From contig NZ_LT906438.1 of assembly GCF_900186955.1 (NCBI RefSeq), forward strand, positions 2,666,001-2,730,000: 64,000 bases of DNA. The letters run 5' to 3'. The notes under the pieces are model-generated. The model worked only from the letters and a program-made list of their open reading frames with translations, did no database searches and was not told the DNA's origin. The DNA is from Bacillus pumilus. Its GTDB lineage: Bacteria; Bacillota; Bacilli; Bacillales; Bacillaceae. Position numbers and translations under genes: made by a program. Shown here piece by piece: positions 17,915-26,569 of this stretch. Numbering within the stretch: position 1 is the first letter of the stretch; each line of letters starts with the position of its first letter.

Positions 17915-19612
17915 TTATATGGCTTTGATTTTTTTGTACACAGGATGCCACATAGCGTCCTGTACAGCCTGAATAAGGTCATCAGGCGTTTCCTCTGCAA
18001 TTCCTTCATCGATCGCTGCTTGCGCCACACGAACAGCTACTGTCGCTGAAACGGTTCGAAGCTGATCGACACTTGGCAGCATCGCTGCACCCGGCTTTCC
18101 GACATTGACCATGCTGGCAATCGCTTCAGCACTCGCAACAAACATGCTGTCTGTCATGAGGCGTGCTTTAGACACAATCGTTCCAAGGCCAAGCCCTGGG
18201 AACACAAGAGCATTATTTGCTTGCCCAATTTCATATGTGACGCCGCCATATTCGACAGGATCAAATGGGCTTCCTGTTGTCACGAGGGCGCGTCCTTCTG
18301 TCCACTCAATGAGATCTTCAGGCTTTGCTTCTGAAAGAGGTGTCGGGTTCGACATCGGTAAAATCGCTGGGCGCTCTACGTGTGACGCCATTTCTTTCAC
18401 AATTTCCTCTGTAAATGCTCCTCCTACTGTCGAGGTGCCAATTAAGATGGTTGGTTTTGCCTGTTTGACGACCTCTAATAAATCAATGGAATGCTTAGGA
18501 CCGTTACGGGCATAATCCTTTACTTCGTCAGAACGTCTTGCATATGGCTTTTGAAATGGCTGAATGTCAGGCGAATCATCTGTAAGTAAACCTGTTTTAT
18601 CAATACACCAGAAATGATCATATGATTCCTCTTCTTTGACTCCGTCTCTGACAATCGCATCACGGATCTGCTCCGCTATACCAATCCCTGCCGTACCCGC
18701 TCCGAAAATGACGATTCGGTGATCTTTCAGCGGAACCTTCGAAGCTTTTGCACATGCCATAACCGCAGCAAGTGAAACAGCTCCAGTCCCTTGAATGTCA
18801 TCATTAAATGTACAAATCCGTTCCTTATATTTTTCCAATATGGCTCGTGCATTTTTTGTCCCAAAGTCTTCCCAGTGAAGGAGGGCATTTGGAAAGGTTG
18901 CGCGGGCAAGCTCTACATATTGATCGATAAACTGATCATAACGCTCGCCTCGAACGCGAGAATGCTGATTTCCAACATAAAGCGGATCATTCAAGAGACT
19001 TTCTTGGTTCGTCCCCGCATCAAGCACTACGGCCAGCACGCGGCTAGGATCAATGCCTGCTGCAGCTGTATAAACAGCAAGTTTCCCGACTGAAATGGCA
19101 ATACCGCCAACACCCCAGTCTCCAATACCTAAAATGCCTTCTGCATCTGTCGCAACGATTAAGTCAATGGATTCATCCACACCGTAAGAGGCAAAGATCT
19201 CTTCCATGCCTTCCAAGTCATCAATTGATAAATAAAGCCCCCTTGGCTTTCGATACTCGTGGCTATAACGCTGAATGGCTGTTCCAACTGTCGGTGTATA
19301 GACAATCGGCAGCATCTCTGCCAAGTGCTCATTTAGTAATTTGTAAAAAAGCACTTCGTTTCTGTCATGAAGTGATGTTAAATACACATTTTTCCCCAGT
19401 TCATCTGGCTGTGCCTTGAACTGCTCATATGCACGCTTTGCCTGATCCTCTAATGTTAAAACTTTAGGTGGTAGAAAGCCCTTTAAACCAAGCTCTTCCC
19501 GCTCTTCCTTCGTAAATGCAACCCCTTTGTTTAAATAAGGGACGGACATGACTTCCATCCCTCTTAATGGTGTTTCAATGACATCACCATGTACACGATA
19601 AAATTGGTTCAC
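17915..19612 (-). CDS. malS: NAD-dependent malic enzyme
   Basis: Oxidatively decarboxylates malate to pyruvate with NAD, an anaplerotic/gluconeogenic exit from the TCA cycle, in the cytoplasm. The protein is 565 aa. The malic-enzyme signatures are clear: [48 protein letters not shown] (metal site) and the Rossmann loop GAGTAGIG. I start it at GTG 19612 ([10 protein letters not shown]) after AAAGGAAGAG; an in-frame GTG six codons upstream is part of the ribosome-site region. The position between ytzB and ytnP identifies it as malS among the Bacillus malic enzymes. Confidence 0.93.
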   Translation of the reverse strand: MNQFYRVHGDVIETPLRGMEVMSVPYLNKGVAFTKEEREELGLKGFLPPKVLTLEDQAKRAYEQFKAQPDELGKNVYLTSLHDRNEVLFYKLLNEHLAEMLPIVYTPTVGTAIQRYSHEYRKPRGLYLSIDDLEGMEEIFASYGVDESIDLIVATDAEGILGIGDWGVGGIAISVGKLAVYTAAAGIDPSRVLAVVLDAGTNQESLLNDPLYVGNQHSRVRGERYDQFIDQYVELARATFPNALLHWEDFGTKNARAILEKYKERICTFNDDIQGTGAVSLAAVMACAKASKVPLKDHRIVIFGAGTAGIGIAEQIRDAIVRDGVKEEESYDHFWCIDKTGLLTDDSPDIQPFQKPYARRSDEVKDYARNGPKHSIDLLEVVKQAKPTILIGTSTVGGAFTEEIVKEMASHVERPAILPMSNPTPLSEAKPEDLIEWTEGRALVTTGSPFDPVEYGGVTYEIGQANNALVFPGLGLGTIVSKARLMTDSMFVASAEAIASMVNVGKPGAAMLPSVDQLRTVSATVAVRVAQAAIDEGIAEETPDDLIQAVQDAMWHPVYKKIKAI

Positions 19613-19685
19613 CTGCACTCTTCCTTTCACAAGTTCATTTTGTCGTTATTTTGTGTGAAAGGCGAAAAAACATGCAGATGATCTT

Positions 19686-20534
19686 TTATTTTCCTGTTTC
19701 TCTTTTGACTTCATGTGTGATTTGCCCATCTTCATCCCACTTAACAGCGCAAAAAATCGCATCATGATAAAACAAGTACCACGCATTTTTTTCTTCTGCA
19801 AATGCCTGCCATTTTTGCTTAGCTGGAATTGAGGTCATTGGGTAATCATCATATGCCAAGACCCATAATGGATTTTTATGAGCGTGCGTTGGCATAATGT
19901 CAGCTAAATGAATCGCTGTTTCACCCTGACTTGTGAGCGTTAAGATGCTATGGCCATTGCTATGACCGCCTGTATGATGCAGCTCAATGCCTTCTATTAC
20001 TTCGATGCTTTCTTCAAATGGCACCACTTGATCTGCTATAGGCTCCCAGTTTTCTTTCCAATATGTATTTCTTGAGCGGATGTTAGGCGCCCTCATTTCA
20101 TCCCATTCGATTTTGGATGTGATGATTTTTGCTTGCGGAAAAACAGACACGAGCTTTTCTCCTTCGAGTTTTGTTAATCCGCTTGCATGATCAAAGTGAA
20201 GATGTGTCATTAAGACGTAATCAATATCTGCTGTTTGCAGGCCGAGTGCCGCGAGTGACTTTTCCAATTTTGTCTCTTCTGTTACGCCGTAATTGCGTTT
20301 TTGTTTATCCGTCAGCTTCCCTGATCCGATGCCAGAATCCACTAAAAAATGGAGACCATTCCACCGTATGAGGATTGGGTCACACCGCAGTTCAATTTGA
20401 TTGCGATCGTTCACCGGGTATTTTTTTGACCATAACGGCTTTGGCACCACACCAAACATCGCACCTCCGTCCATGTGTGTATCTCCCCCGTTTAACCAGA
20501 ACAGTTCCATGTCACCTATGTTCATTGTCTCCAT
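19686..20534 (-). CDS. ytnP: quorum-quenching lactonase-like metallo-beta-lactamase YtnP
   Basis: Metallo-beta-lactamase-fold hydrolase. Its B. subtilis homologue opens signalling lactones (N-acyl homoserine lactones and a Streptomyces signal). The protein is 282 aa. The zinc motif HLHFDH lies at residues 111-116, followed by further metal ligands in [10 protein letters not shown] and HLADIMPTH. The start is ATG 20534 (METMNIGD), 10 nt after AAGGAGG; an ATG directly abutting that site (MTAMET) is too close. It lies between malS and trmB as in B. subtilis. Confidence 0.92.
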   Translation of the reverse strand: METMNIGDMELFWLNGGDTHMDGGAMFGVVPKPLWSKKYPVNDRNQIELRCDPILIRWNGLHFLVDSGIGSGKLTDKQKRNYGVTEETKLEKSLAALGLQTADIDYVLMTHLHFDHASGLTKLEGEKLVSVFPQAKIITSKIEWDEMRAPNIRSRNTYWKENWEPIADQVVPFEESIEVIEGIELHHTGGHSNGHSILTLTSQGETAIHLADIMPTHAHKNPLWVLAYDDYPMTSIPAKQKWQAFAEEKNAWYLFYHDAIFCAVKWDEDGQITHEVKRETGK

Positions 20535-20602
20535 TGCTGTCATCCCTCCTTTTTCTATCGTAGCAAATACAGCTGAAAATCGCATGCATCAATCTTTTCA
20601 TG

Positions 20603-20639
20603 AAAAAAGCTGACTGCAATTCTTTTTGCAGCCAGCTTG
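20603..20639 (-). terminator. trmB terminator
   Basis: Minus-strand stem AAGCTGGCTGCAA / TTGCAGTCAGCTT with one mismatch and a T6 run, 11 bp after the trmB stop. Confidence 0.85.
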
Positions 20640-20649
20640 ATGTCACTTG

Positions 20650-21291
20650 TTATTCTGAAAATTTCACTTCTGATCGATAGATAGGTTGTCCCATAGACGA
20701 GAATTTCTCTTCGTATTCCGTCATCACATTTCCTTCTAGTCCGTCCTTATGTAAATCTAAGCTTACATACGTTAAAAGAAGGCCATATGCAGAAAAGCTC
20801 TTTAAGGAATATTCAAATAACCCGCGGTTATCTGTTTTGAAATGCAATTCACCGCCTGGACGGAGAATATGTTCATATCGCTCTAAAAAGGCCTTAAACG
20901 TCAATCTGCGCTTTTCATGTCTTGCTTTTGGCCACGGATCAGAGAAATTCAAATACACTCGGTCAATCTCATTTTCCGCAAACACATCTGTCAGCGTTTC
21001 CGCATTAATGTTCAAGAGCTTTACATTTTCAACATCTGTCTCTTTGATTTTATCTACTGCTGTCACAATGACACTTTTAAATAATTCAATGCCAATATAG
21101 TTGGTATCAGGATGAAGCTTGCCCATTCCAGCGATAAAGCTCCCTTTTCCTGTGCCAACTTCAATATGGATTGGATGATCATTTCCAAACAGCTCATGCC
21201 ATTTCCCTTTATATTGCTCGGGGCTTGCTAAGGCAATATGAGCATTTTCAGCTAAGTAATCATCAGCCCATGGTTTATGTCGCATTCTCAA
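20650..21291 (-). CDS. trmB: tRNA (guanine-N7-)-methyltransferase
   Basis: SAM-dependent enzyme that methylates G46 of tRNA. The protein is 213 aa, standard. The SAM motif [10 protein letters not shown] is near residue 43, and the family signature [18 protein letters not shown] is followed by [12 protein letters not shown]. The TTG start at 21291 lies 9 nt after GAGGTG and gives the N-terminus [12 protein letters not shown], which agrees with the family. A separate minus-strand hairpin at 21376-21407 isolates it from upstream transcription. Confidence 0.95.
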   Translation of the reverse strand: MRMRHKPWADDYLAENAHIALASPEQYKGKWHELFGNDHPIHIEVGTGKGSFIAGMGKLHPDTNYIGIELFKSVIVTAVDKIKETDVENVKLLNINAETLTDVFAENEIDRVYLNFSDPWPKARHEKRRLTFKAFLERYEHILRPGGELHFKTDNRGLFEYSLKSFSAYGLLLTYVSLDLHKDGLEGNVMTEYEEKFSSMGQPIYRSEVKFSE

Positions 21292-21375
21292 TTTGATACA
21301 CCTCTATTTTCTTTACATTTTATCAAGATACCATGAAACATAAAGACCCGCAAGACAGCATCTTTATGCGCATAT

Positions 21376-21407
21376 GAAAAAGACCAGCCCTTCGCTTGAG
21401 CTGGTCT
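21376..21407 (-). terminator. minus-strand terminator upstream of trmB
   Basis: Stem AGACCAGC / GCTGGTCT (21381-21388 and 21400-21407) followed on the minus strand by TTTTTCAT. The only upstream minus-strand gene is ytmP, so ytmP transcripts apparently run antisense through ytzH and stop here. Confidence 0.75.
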
Positions 21408-21479
21408 GCCGCATGTATAAATTGGGCGCTGAATGCACAGTTTAACCACATAAATGACACGCAGAAAAGGAGCATACGT

Positions 21480-21755
21480 ATGGGATTAAACCGTCAACAT
21501 CAGCTTCAATTAATCAAAGATATTTTAACCGATCACCAGTTGGATTGCTGCGGGACTGTTGCAGAATATGAACAGGTGGGACGCGTGATTCAATTCATGC
21601 TGGCAAAAGAAGACCTTGATGCCGACATTCGTCAATTATTAACAGATATTCATGATTACAGCCAAAAGGGTACTTCTGTCAGTTCAATCGATGCACATAT
21701 TGAGGCGCATCAATCGCATTTGTCAGAGTGGATCGAGAATATTCCTCTCTCTTAA
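21480..21755 (+). CDS. ytzH: YtzH-like protein
   Basis: Small soluble conserved Bacillus protein of unknown function, 91 aa. The N-terminal block HQLQLIKDILTDHQLDCCGT is the family signature; the rest is predicted helical. The start is ATG 21480, set by AAGGAG at 7 nt. A longer upstream reading has no ribosome site and lies over the trmB-side terminator. Its stop codon overlaps the stop of convergent ytmP by two bases, so there is no room for a terminator between them and the two transcripts must overlap. Confidence 0.9.
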   Translation: MGLNRQHQLQLIKDILTDHQLDCCGTVAEYEQVGRVIQFMLAKEDLDADIRQLLTDIHDYSQKGTSVSSIDAHIEAHQSHLSEWIENIPLS

Positions 21756-22552
21756 TGAATGTTTAACCGCTGTAAGAGTGCGCTCAGCTCCGCTTGCACT
21801 TCTTGCTGCGCTTTTTCATTCCCTTTTCTTTTATGCCACACGACAAACGATACGGTTTCAGCGAGGACGTACCAAGCCATGCGTTTTCGCAAATTGTCTG
21901 TCAGCGGGGCACCGTACATTGAGAGCCAGCTTTCCCAGTTCTCTTCTTCAACATAATGGTATAAAAGTGGTCCAAGATCAATGGCTGGGTCAGCAATCAT
22001 CGCCCCATCCCAATCGATCAAGTAAAGCTGGTTTTCATCTGTCAGCAGCCAATTATTATGATTCAGGTCACAATGACACACGACCTTGTCTTCAAATTGA
22101 ACTGCCTCCACATGCTTCTCTAAGTACTGGATAGCACGTGTGACGTCGCGCGAATCAATTTGCTCTTTAAATATGGACTGTTTTAAATGCTTCAGAATGG
22201 ATGCTGGGTCTAGAGAGTGCTTCTCTAATCGCTTCAGCATATCAAGCAATTCTTTCGATGTATGAATTTTTCTTAGCTGCTCTGCGACAGGACGGTCATT
22301 CATGTCCTTTGGCTTCAGCTCTCTGCCGCTCAGCCAGTGCTGCGCAGTGATGACATCCCCATTTTCCATACGTTTTGTCCAGACAAGCTTCGGCACAATG
22401 CCTTCAGCTGACAAAACCGCAAGAAACGGTGACGTATTGCGTTTTAAAAATAGCTTTTGGTCATTGTGTGTTGCGAAGTACGCATCTCCCGTAGCGCCTC
22501 CAGCAGGAGAGATGTGCCATTCGCTACCTAATATTTGTCCCAACCAGTTCAT
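21752..22552 (-). CDS. ytmP: aminoglycoside phosphotransferase-like kinase YtmP
   Basis: Protein-kinase-like small-molecule phosphotransferase (APH/choline kinase fold); its substrate is unknown. The protein is 266 aa. The catalytic loop HCDLNHNNW lies at residues 160-168 and the metal-binding IDWDG at 179-183; the N-lobe lysine is in LFLKRN. The start ATG 22552 (MNWLGQILGS) matches the family; an in-frame TTG at 22564 has no spacing for a ribosome site. It neighbours trmB and ytzH. In B. subtilis the pullulanase gene amyX follows on the upstream side; here only 285 bp separate it from ytlR. Confidence 0.9.
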   Translation of the reverse strand: MNWLGQILGSEWHISPAGGATGDAYFATHNDQKLFLKRNTSPFLAVLSAEGIVPKLVWTKRMENGDVITAQHWLSGRELKPKDMNDRPVAEQLRKIHTSKELLDMLKRLEKHSLDPASILKHLKQSIFKEQIDSRDVTRAIQYLEKHVEAVQFEDKVVCHCDLNHNNWLLTDENQLYLIDWDGAMIADPAIDLGPLLYHYVEEENWESWLSMYGAPLTDNLRKRMAWYVLAETVSFVVWHKRKGNEKAQQEVQAELSALLQRLNIH

Positions 22553-22664
22553 ATCAATTTTCAACCCATCATTTCTTAAAATATTTTAAATCGTGCTTTT
22601 TTAGTCGACAAAATTCAGCCGATTGAAGGTCAATAGGCTGTTTCTTTTTTTATTTATATGATCA

Positions 22665-22716
22665 TAAAAACAAAAAGGACAGCTATTGAGAATGAGATGC
22701 TAAACAATAGCCGTCC
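22665..22716 (-). terminator. ytlR terminator
   Basis: 12-bp stem GGACAGCTATTG / CAATAGCCGTCC (22677-22688 and 22705-22716) with one A-C mismatch and minus-strand tail TTTTTGTTTTT. It lies about 120 bp after the ytlR stop. Between them, 22774-22812 holds another inverted repeat (GAACC...GGTTC) without a T tract. Confidence 0.8.
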
Positions 22717-22837
22717 TATAGATTTTATCGTTACCTTCTTATACTCGTCAAGCAAAACTAGAAAATCAGGACAAGAACCTTATGAAAAGAAAGGCTTTTT
22801 TCATGGTTCTTTGACTAAGACATTCACGATAAGTGAT

Positions 22838-23767
22838 TTAAGCACGTAATTTTAAGGAGTACTCACTCGCCTTCACAAAAACAGGCGTTGCGCCAATCAC
22901 TTCTCCATCTGCATGAAATAAGATTTTTCCATCTGCCTCCAAGTACGCTTCTTCGTGCTGAAACAGGGTAACGCCCTTCATTCCAAGGTGCTTGCGAAAC
23001 ACCATCGCACTTAGAAACAAGAGCACTTTAAATGGATTCAAATCTGTGACAACGAGTGTTTGAAAGCCTGGCTGCCTTGCGCTTACTTCTGGCGCTGCTT
23101 CCAGCCCGCCTCCGTAATAGGGGTGATTACAAACAATCACAAACCACACTTGGCGAAAGACCTTCTTCTCGTTTTCAATAAACAGTGCAAGGTCGAACGG
23201 CTTAAAGGACCATAAAGAATGGAGAAATGACAGCGGGTAGATGATAAACCCAAGCCCCAGTCGTTTCAGCCACTTTTTTCCTCTGAAATGCACTGTTTTC
23301 CTTAGCACATGCGCATCAAACCCAGCACCAATATGATTGAGAAAGAGAACGGATTGTGCGCTTTCTGCGTGATCTTGAAAGGAGCCGAGTGAAAATGTTT
23401 TGGTGAGCATTCTTTTTTGCTTCCTCACTTCTTTTAGGACATCTTGACGATGGATGCCAAGGCCCTTCGCCGCATCATTCCAATGACCGGCGGGGACAAA
23501 GCTTAGCTGCACATGATCCATTTCCTTTAAGCCATTTAGGACTTCATGAATGGTTCCGTCACCGCCAATGACAATCAGGCGCTTTAGCCTGTCATCTTGC
23601 ATGGCGCTAATTTGTCTTGCCAATACTTCTGCATGACCTTCATGCTGGGTGAGAAACGATCGATATGAGATCTCCACCCTTTGTAGTTCTTTCTCTATGC
23701 TCCTCCATGTACGAAGTCCTTTTCCATGTCCTGCTGCTGGATTAACGATAAAGTACCATTCATTCAT
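22838..23767 (-). CDS. ytlR: diacylglycerol/lipid kinase family protein YtlR
   Basis: DAGK-catalytic-domain protein, probably a lipid kinase; its substrate is unproven. The protein is 309 aa. The nucleotide-binding elements are NPAAGHGKG at residues 9-17 and GGDGTIHEV at 68-76, and HIGAGFDAHV fits the family. The start ATG 23767 follows GTGGAGC. It belongs to the minus-strand run thpR, ytlQ, ytlR; ytlQ ends 49 bp upstream. Confidence 0.9.
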   Translation of the reverse strand: MNEWYFIVNPAAGHGKGLRTWRSIEKELQRVEISYRSFLTQHEGHAEVLARQISAMQDDRLKRLIVIGGDGTIHEVLNGLKEMDHVQLSFVPAGHWNDAAKGLGIHRQDVLKEVRKQKRMLTKTFSLGSFQDHAESAQSVLFLNHIGAGFDAHVLRKTVHFRGKKWLKRLGLGFIIYPLSFLHSLWSFKPFDLALFIENEKKVFRQVWFVIVCNHPYYGGGLEAAPEVSARQPGFQTLVVTDLNPFKVLLFLSAMVFRKHLGMKGVTLFQHEEAYLEADGKILFHADGEVIGATPVFVKASEYSLKLRA

Positions 23768-23815
23768 ATATTAGCTCCACTCAGGTCTCTTTTTTCGTGA
23801 CCTTCCATTATGCCT

Positions 23816-24751
23816 TTAATCGAGCCATTCCTGCCTTCTTTTGCTGTCTGATTCACCATAAGCAAGCAATGCTTTTGTCGCCTTAAATTGCTGATGCTTT
23901 GTCGGCGCAGTATTTTTCCGCTGCTTTTCAAACCAATCTTCCGCCTTCTTCTTATCGACAACCTCCATCCCGTATGGAACTTCCGGTAAGTCAATATAAG
24001 AGGTACGGCTGATCAGGATTTTTTTCACAGGAAGATGGACACCGCTTTGCTGTAAGATCTTTGACACGACGGTGCCAGAGCGTAGAAGGCTTGCGCAAGG
24101 ATTCAAAACGGACTGAACCGCTTTCCCATTCGCCCGCTTTTCCCAAAAACGTTCTTTCGTTCCGATATATACGCTGTCAGGCTCTGCCTCTAAGAAGGAT
24201 AAACAAATCACTTCCAGCGGCGTAATGAGGACTGGACATAATTCCATCTCTGCTTTTTGAATGAGCAGCACCGGTTTGTACATCACAAAATATGAATCCG
24301 GAAGCTGCCTAGCAAGCATGCGCAGCTTTTCGTCATACCGAATGTGATGGGAAACGGTCGAAATGTTGGAAATCGTCGAGCTCGCCCATTTTAATTGAAC
24401 ATCATATAGATGATCCTTAAAAAAATGAATGAGATTCGTTTCATCTGTAGGAACGTTTGTAAAGACACCTTGCTCTATATCTGTCGGCTCGTTAAAAAGA
24501 CTCAGGTCCCGTTCCTTCTTCATATCGGCTTCTTTTTGCTTTCTCTTTAAGGAGAATTTCTTTCTCTTTTCCTCCTCTTGTTCAGGCGCTTGTTCAGAGA
24601 TTTGGTCAAATGAATGCTGCGTCTTCTCTTTTGAAGCTTTTTTTAACTCGTCCCACCTTTGCTTTTTCAATCGAATGAATTGATTGATGTAGTGATGCGG
24701 GTCTTGTTCATATCGTGATATATAATCTTGAATTTTGATAATTTGCGCCAT
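23816..24751 (-). CDS. ytlQ: conserved protein YtlQ
   Basis: Conserved Bacillus protein of unknown function, 311 aa. The N-terminal part (residues about 1-80) is charged and probably helical, with a lysine/glutamate-rich stretch (KEKTQHSFDQ, QEEEKRKKFSLKRKQKE). The C-terminal part has the layout of a nuclease-related (NERD-like) domain, with a beta-rich core and NPCASLLRSG, but I cannot confirm catalytic residues. The start ATG 24751 (MAQIIKIQDY) lies 10 nt after GGAG; a longer reading overlaps thpR. It lies between thpR and ytlR, all on the same strand. Confidence 0.85.
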   Translation of the reverse strand: MAQIIKIQDYISRYEQDPHHYINQFIRLKKQRWDELKKASKEKTQHSFDQISEQAPEQEEEKRKKFSLKRKQKEADMKKERDLSLFNEPTDIEQGVFTNVPTDETNLIHFFKDHLYDVQLKWASSTISNISTVSHHIRYDEKLRMLARQLPDSYFVMYKPVLLIQKAEMELCPVLITPLEVICLSFLEAEPDSVYIGTKERFWEKRANGKAVQSVLNPCASLLRSGTVVSKILQQSGVHLPVKKILISRTSYIDLPEVPYGMEVVDKKKAEDWFEKQRKNTAPTKHQQFKATKALLAYGESDSKRRQEWLD

Positions 24752-24776
24752 CTGCTGCTCACTCCAACTTTTAGAA

Positions 24777-25328
24777 TCATTTATGTAGTGCAAATTGTTT
24801 GATTGCGTGATAACGCGGGGTTTCTCTCGGGCGTATTTCATATAGAGTCATACAAGAAACCTCTATCACGTATGGCTCTTTGCGTAAAGGCGCTTGTTCT
24901 GCAAAAGAGTGATCCGCGTTCCATTTGCGCGCAATCGTCATATGCGGATGAAACGGTCTCTTTTCAACAGGATGTCCTGCTGACAATACGGCTTCTCTCA
25001 CCTTTTCTCTTAATTGCATGAGTGGTTCACTTTCATTAGGTTTTGCAAAAAAGACTCTCGGGCGTTCCTTCGTGCCAAACTGTCCGACCTCATTCAGCTC
25101 TAGTGAAAATGCAGTGGCTTCCTTTGAGAGGATCTCAAGCAGCTCGATGATCTTCTTTAAGCGCTCATCAGGAATGGCACCTAAAAAGATCAAGGTCACA
25201 TGATAATCATGTGGTGCTGTCCATTTTTGAAAAGACAGTCCGCTTCTTTGATCAATGTCTTTTTTGATTTGATGCGCAAGTTGTTCAGGGATGTGAACCC
25301 CAATAAAATAATGACGGTTTTCTGACAC
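24777..25328 (-). CDS. thpR: RNA 2',3'-cyclic phosphodiesterase (2'-5' RNA ligase family)
   Basis: 2H-phosphoesterase (B. subtilis YtlP) that opens 2',3'-cyclic phosphate ends of RNA. The protein is 183 aa. Both H-x-T/S-x signature motifs are present: HVTL at residues 43-46 and HMTI at 129-132. The start is GTG 25328 (MSENRHYFIGVHIP), 5 nt after AGGTG; further upstream codons match no family N-terminus. It is divergent from the cysteine synthase gene, with 91 bp between the start codons. Confidence 0.9.
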   Translation of the reverse strand: MSENRHYFIGVHIPEQLAHQIKKDIDQRSGLSFQKWTAPHDYHVTLIFLGAIPDERLKKIIELLEILSKEATAFSLELNEVGQFGTKERPRVFFAKPNESEPLMQLREKVREAVLSAGHPVEKRPFHPHMTIARKWNADHSFAEQAPLRKEPYVIEVSCMTLYEIRPRETPRYHAIKQFALHK

Positions 25329-25419
25329 AATATCACCTGTCCTTTTATAACAAACTTTACGAATCCCCATTGATGATAGTATAACTAAAGAAATGCGGAA
25401 TGAGAAGAAAGGGTGTCAC

Positions 25420-26352
25420 ATGATGAAGGTTGCACAAAATATAGCGGAGCTGATTGGCGATACACCACTTGTTCAATTACAGCGGCTTCAGCCAGACAAT
25501 GCGGCAGCTGTTTATTTAAAGCTGGAATCGTTTAATCCTAGCGGCAGTGTGAAGGACCGCGCTGCTTACAATATGATCGTCGAGGCTGAAAGGCAAGGAA
25601 AGCTTACAAAAGGAGCGACCATTATTGAACCGACGAGTGGGAATACAGGGATTGGTTTAGCTATGAATGCAGCAGCTAGAGGGTATCAAGCCATCCTTGT
25701 GATGCCTGATACGATGACAAAGGAACGAATCAATATTTTGAAGGCTTACGGGGCGCAGGTCGTTTTAACCCCAGGAGAAGAAAAAATGCCAGGCTGTATT
25801 CGCAAGGCAGAGGAGCTGGCAGCTCAAATTCCTCATAGCTTTATCCCGATGCAATTTGATAATAGAGCGAATCCAGATGCCCATAGAGGCACAACGGCTG
25901 TTGAAATCATGGAAGCTGTCAAACAACTTGGCAAGCCCTTTGGAGCCTTTGTCGCAACAGCAGGAACTGGCGGAACCATTACAGGCACTGGAGAGGAATT
26001 AAAGAAGGCTTTCCCTCATTTGACCATACGTGTGGCAGAGCCGAAGGGATCTCCAGTCTTATCTGGCGGGACACCTGGTAAACATAAACTTGTTGGCACA
26101 AGCCCAGGATTTATTCCCAAAATTTTAAACGAGCATGTCTATGATGAAATCGTGCAAGTAAGCGATGAAGATGCGTACAATATCACACGTCAGCTTGCCC
26201 GGCTTGAAGGAATTTTAGTTGGTCCATCCTCTGGCGCAGCCTGCTATGCTGCGATTGAAACAGCCAAGCAATTGCCGGCAGATCAAATCGTGATCTGTAT
26301 GACAGCAGATACAGGCGAACGATACTTATCAAGTGATGTTTTTCAAGATTAA
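25420..26352 (+). CDS. ytkP: cysteine synthase (YtkP type)
   Basis: PLP-dependent O-acetylserine (thiol)-lyase family enzyme that makes cysteine from O-acetylserine and sulfide. The protein is 310 aa. The PLP lysine is K45 in SGSVKDR, the substrate loop is PTSGNTGIG, and the phosphate-binding loop is TAGTGGTITG. The start ATG 25420 follows AAAGGG at 6 nt; ATG 25423 is also possible. The gene is plus strand between thpR and a peptidase E homologue, as ytkP is in B. subtilis except for that extra gene. Its terminator U-tract is interrupted by the 26386-26561 repeat. Confidence 0.9.
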   Translation: MMKVAQNIAELIGDTPLVQLQRLQPDNAAAVYLKLESFNPSGSVKDRAAYNMIVEAERQGKLTKGATIIEPTSGNTGIGLAMNAAARGYQAILVMPDTMTKERINILKAYGAQVVLTPGEEKMPGCIRKAEELAAQIPHSFIPMQFDNRANPDAHRGTTAVEIMEAVKQLGKPFGAFVATAGTGGTITGTGEELKKAFPHLTIRVAEPKGSPVLSGGTPGKHKLVGTSPGFIPKILNEHVYDEIVQVSDEDAYNITRQLARLEGILVGPSSGAACYAAIETAKQLPADQIVICMTADTGERYLSSDVFQD

Positions 26353-26385
26353 AAAAGGAACAGGGTCATGAATCCCTGTTCCTTT
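26351..26385. terminator. cysteine synthase terminator, fused to repeat element
   Basis: Stem GGAACAGGG / CCCTGTTCC (26357-26365 and 26374-26382). On the plus strand the T tract is only TTT before the repeat begins. On the minus strand it is a full T6, so it can also stop pepE-side transcripts. Confidence 0.85.
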
Positions 26386-26561
26386 CAGATTGTTGACAAA
26401 GGGCTAAAATGATCTTGATTTTAGCCCTTTGTCTTCTTATCAGCGTGTTAGAAAACCTTTGCAGCCCTAGGAAGGGCGAGCACCGGAACGGAGCGAATTT
26501 GACATTCGTGAGTACCGGCGCGCAGGACTGACACCGAATGCGAGGGTTTGTCTACATGCTG
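26386..26561 (+). repeat. structured terminator-associated repeat, copy 1 (176 bp)
   Basis: About 94% identical to 36397-36571. It starts CAGATTGTTGAC and ends in GTCTACATGCTG. A perfect 16-bp inverted repeat (26395-26410 / 26418-26433, loop GATCTTG) is followed by a domain closed by CAGCGTG / CATGCTG (26441-26447 / 26555-26561) and AAACC / GGTTT. Inside it are a GCCC/GGGC hairpin (26464-26467 / 26474-26477) and a CGAAT/ATTCG hairpin. There is no open reading frame of note. The sequence abuts the cysteine synthase terminator on the left and ends 8 bp before the peptidase E stop codon. Confidence 0.85.
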
Positions 26562-26569
26562 TTTCAAGG

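Noticed and set aside
23764..23994. 76-codon frame across the ytlQ-ytlR junction
   Set aside because: It lies in another frame of ytlQ and has no ribosome site or recognisable sequence.
26391..26420. Promoter inside the repeat (TTGACA at 26393)
   Set aside because: The -35-like TTGACA is part of the hairpin arm, and no -10 of acceptable quality follows at 16-18 bp in either copy.
26386..26561. Insertion sequence or MITE with a known transposase
   Set aside because: No transposase frame in the window, no terminal inverted repeats of IS type at the two ends, and the internal inverted repeats look like RNA stems. I keep it as a structured repeat of unknown type.
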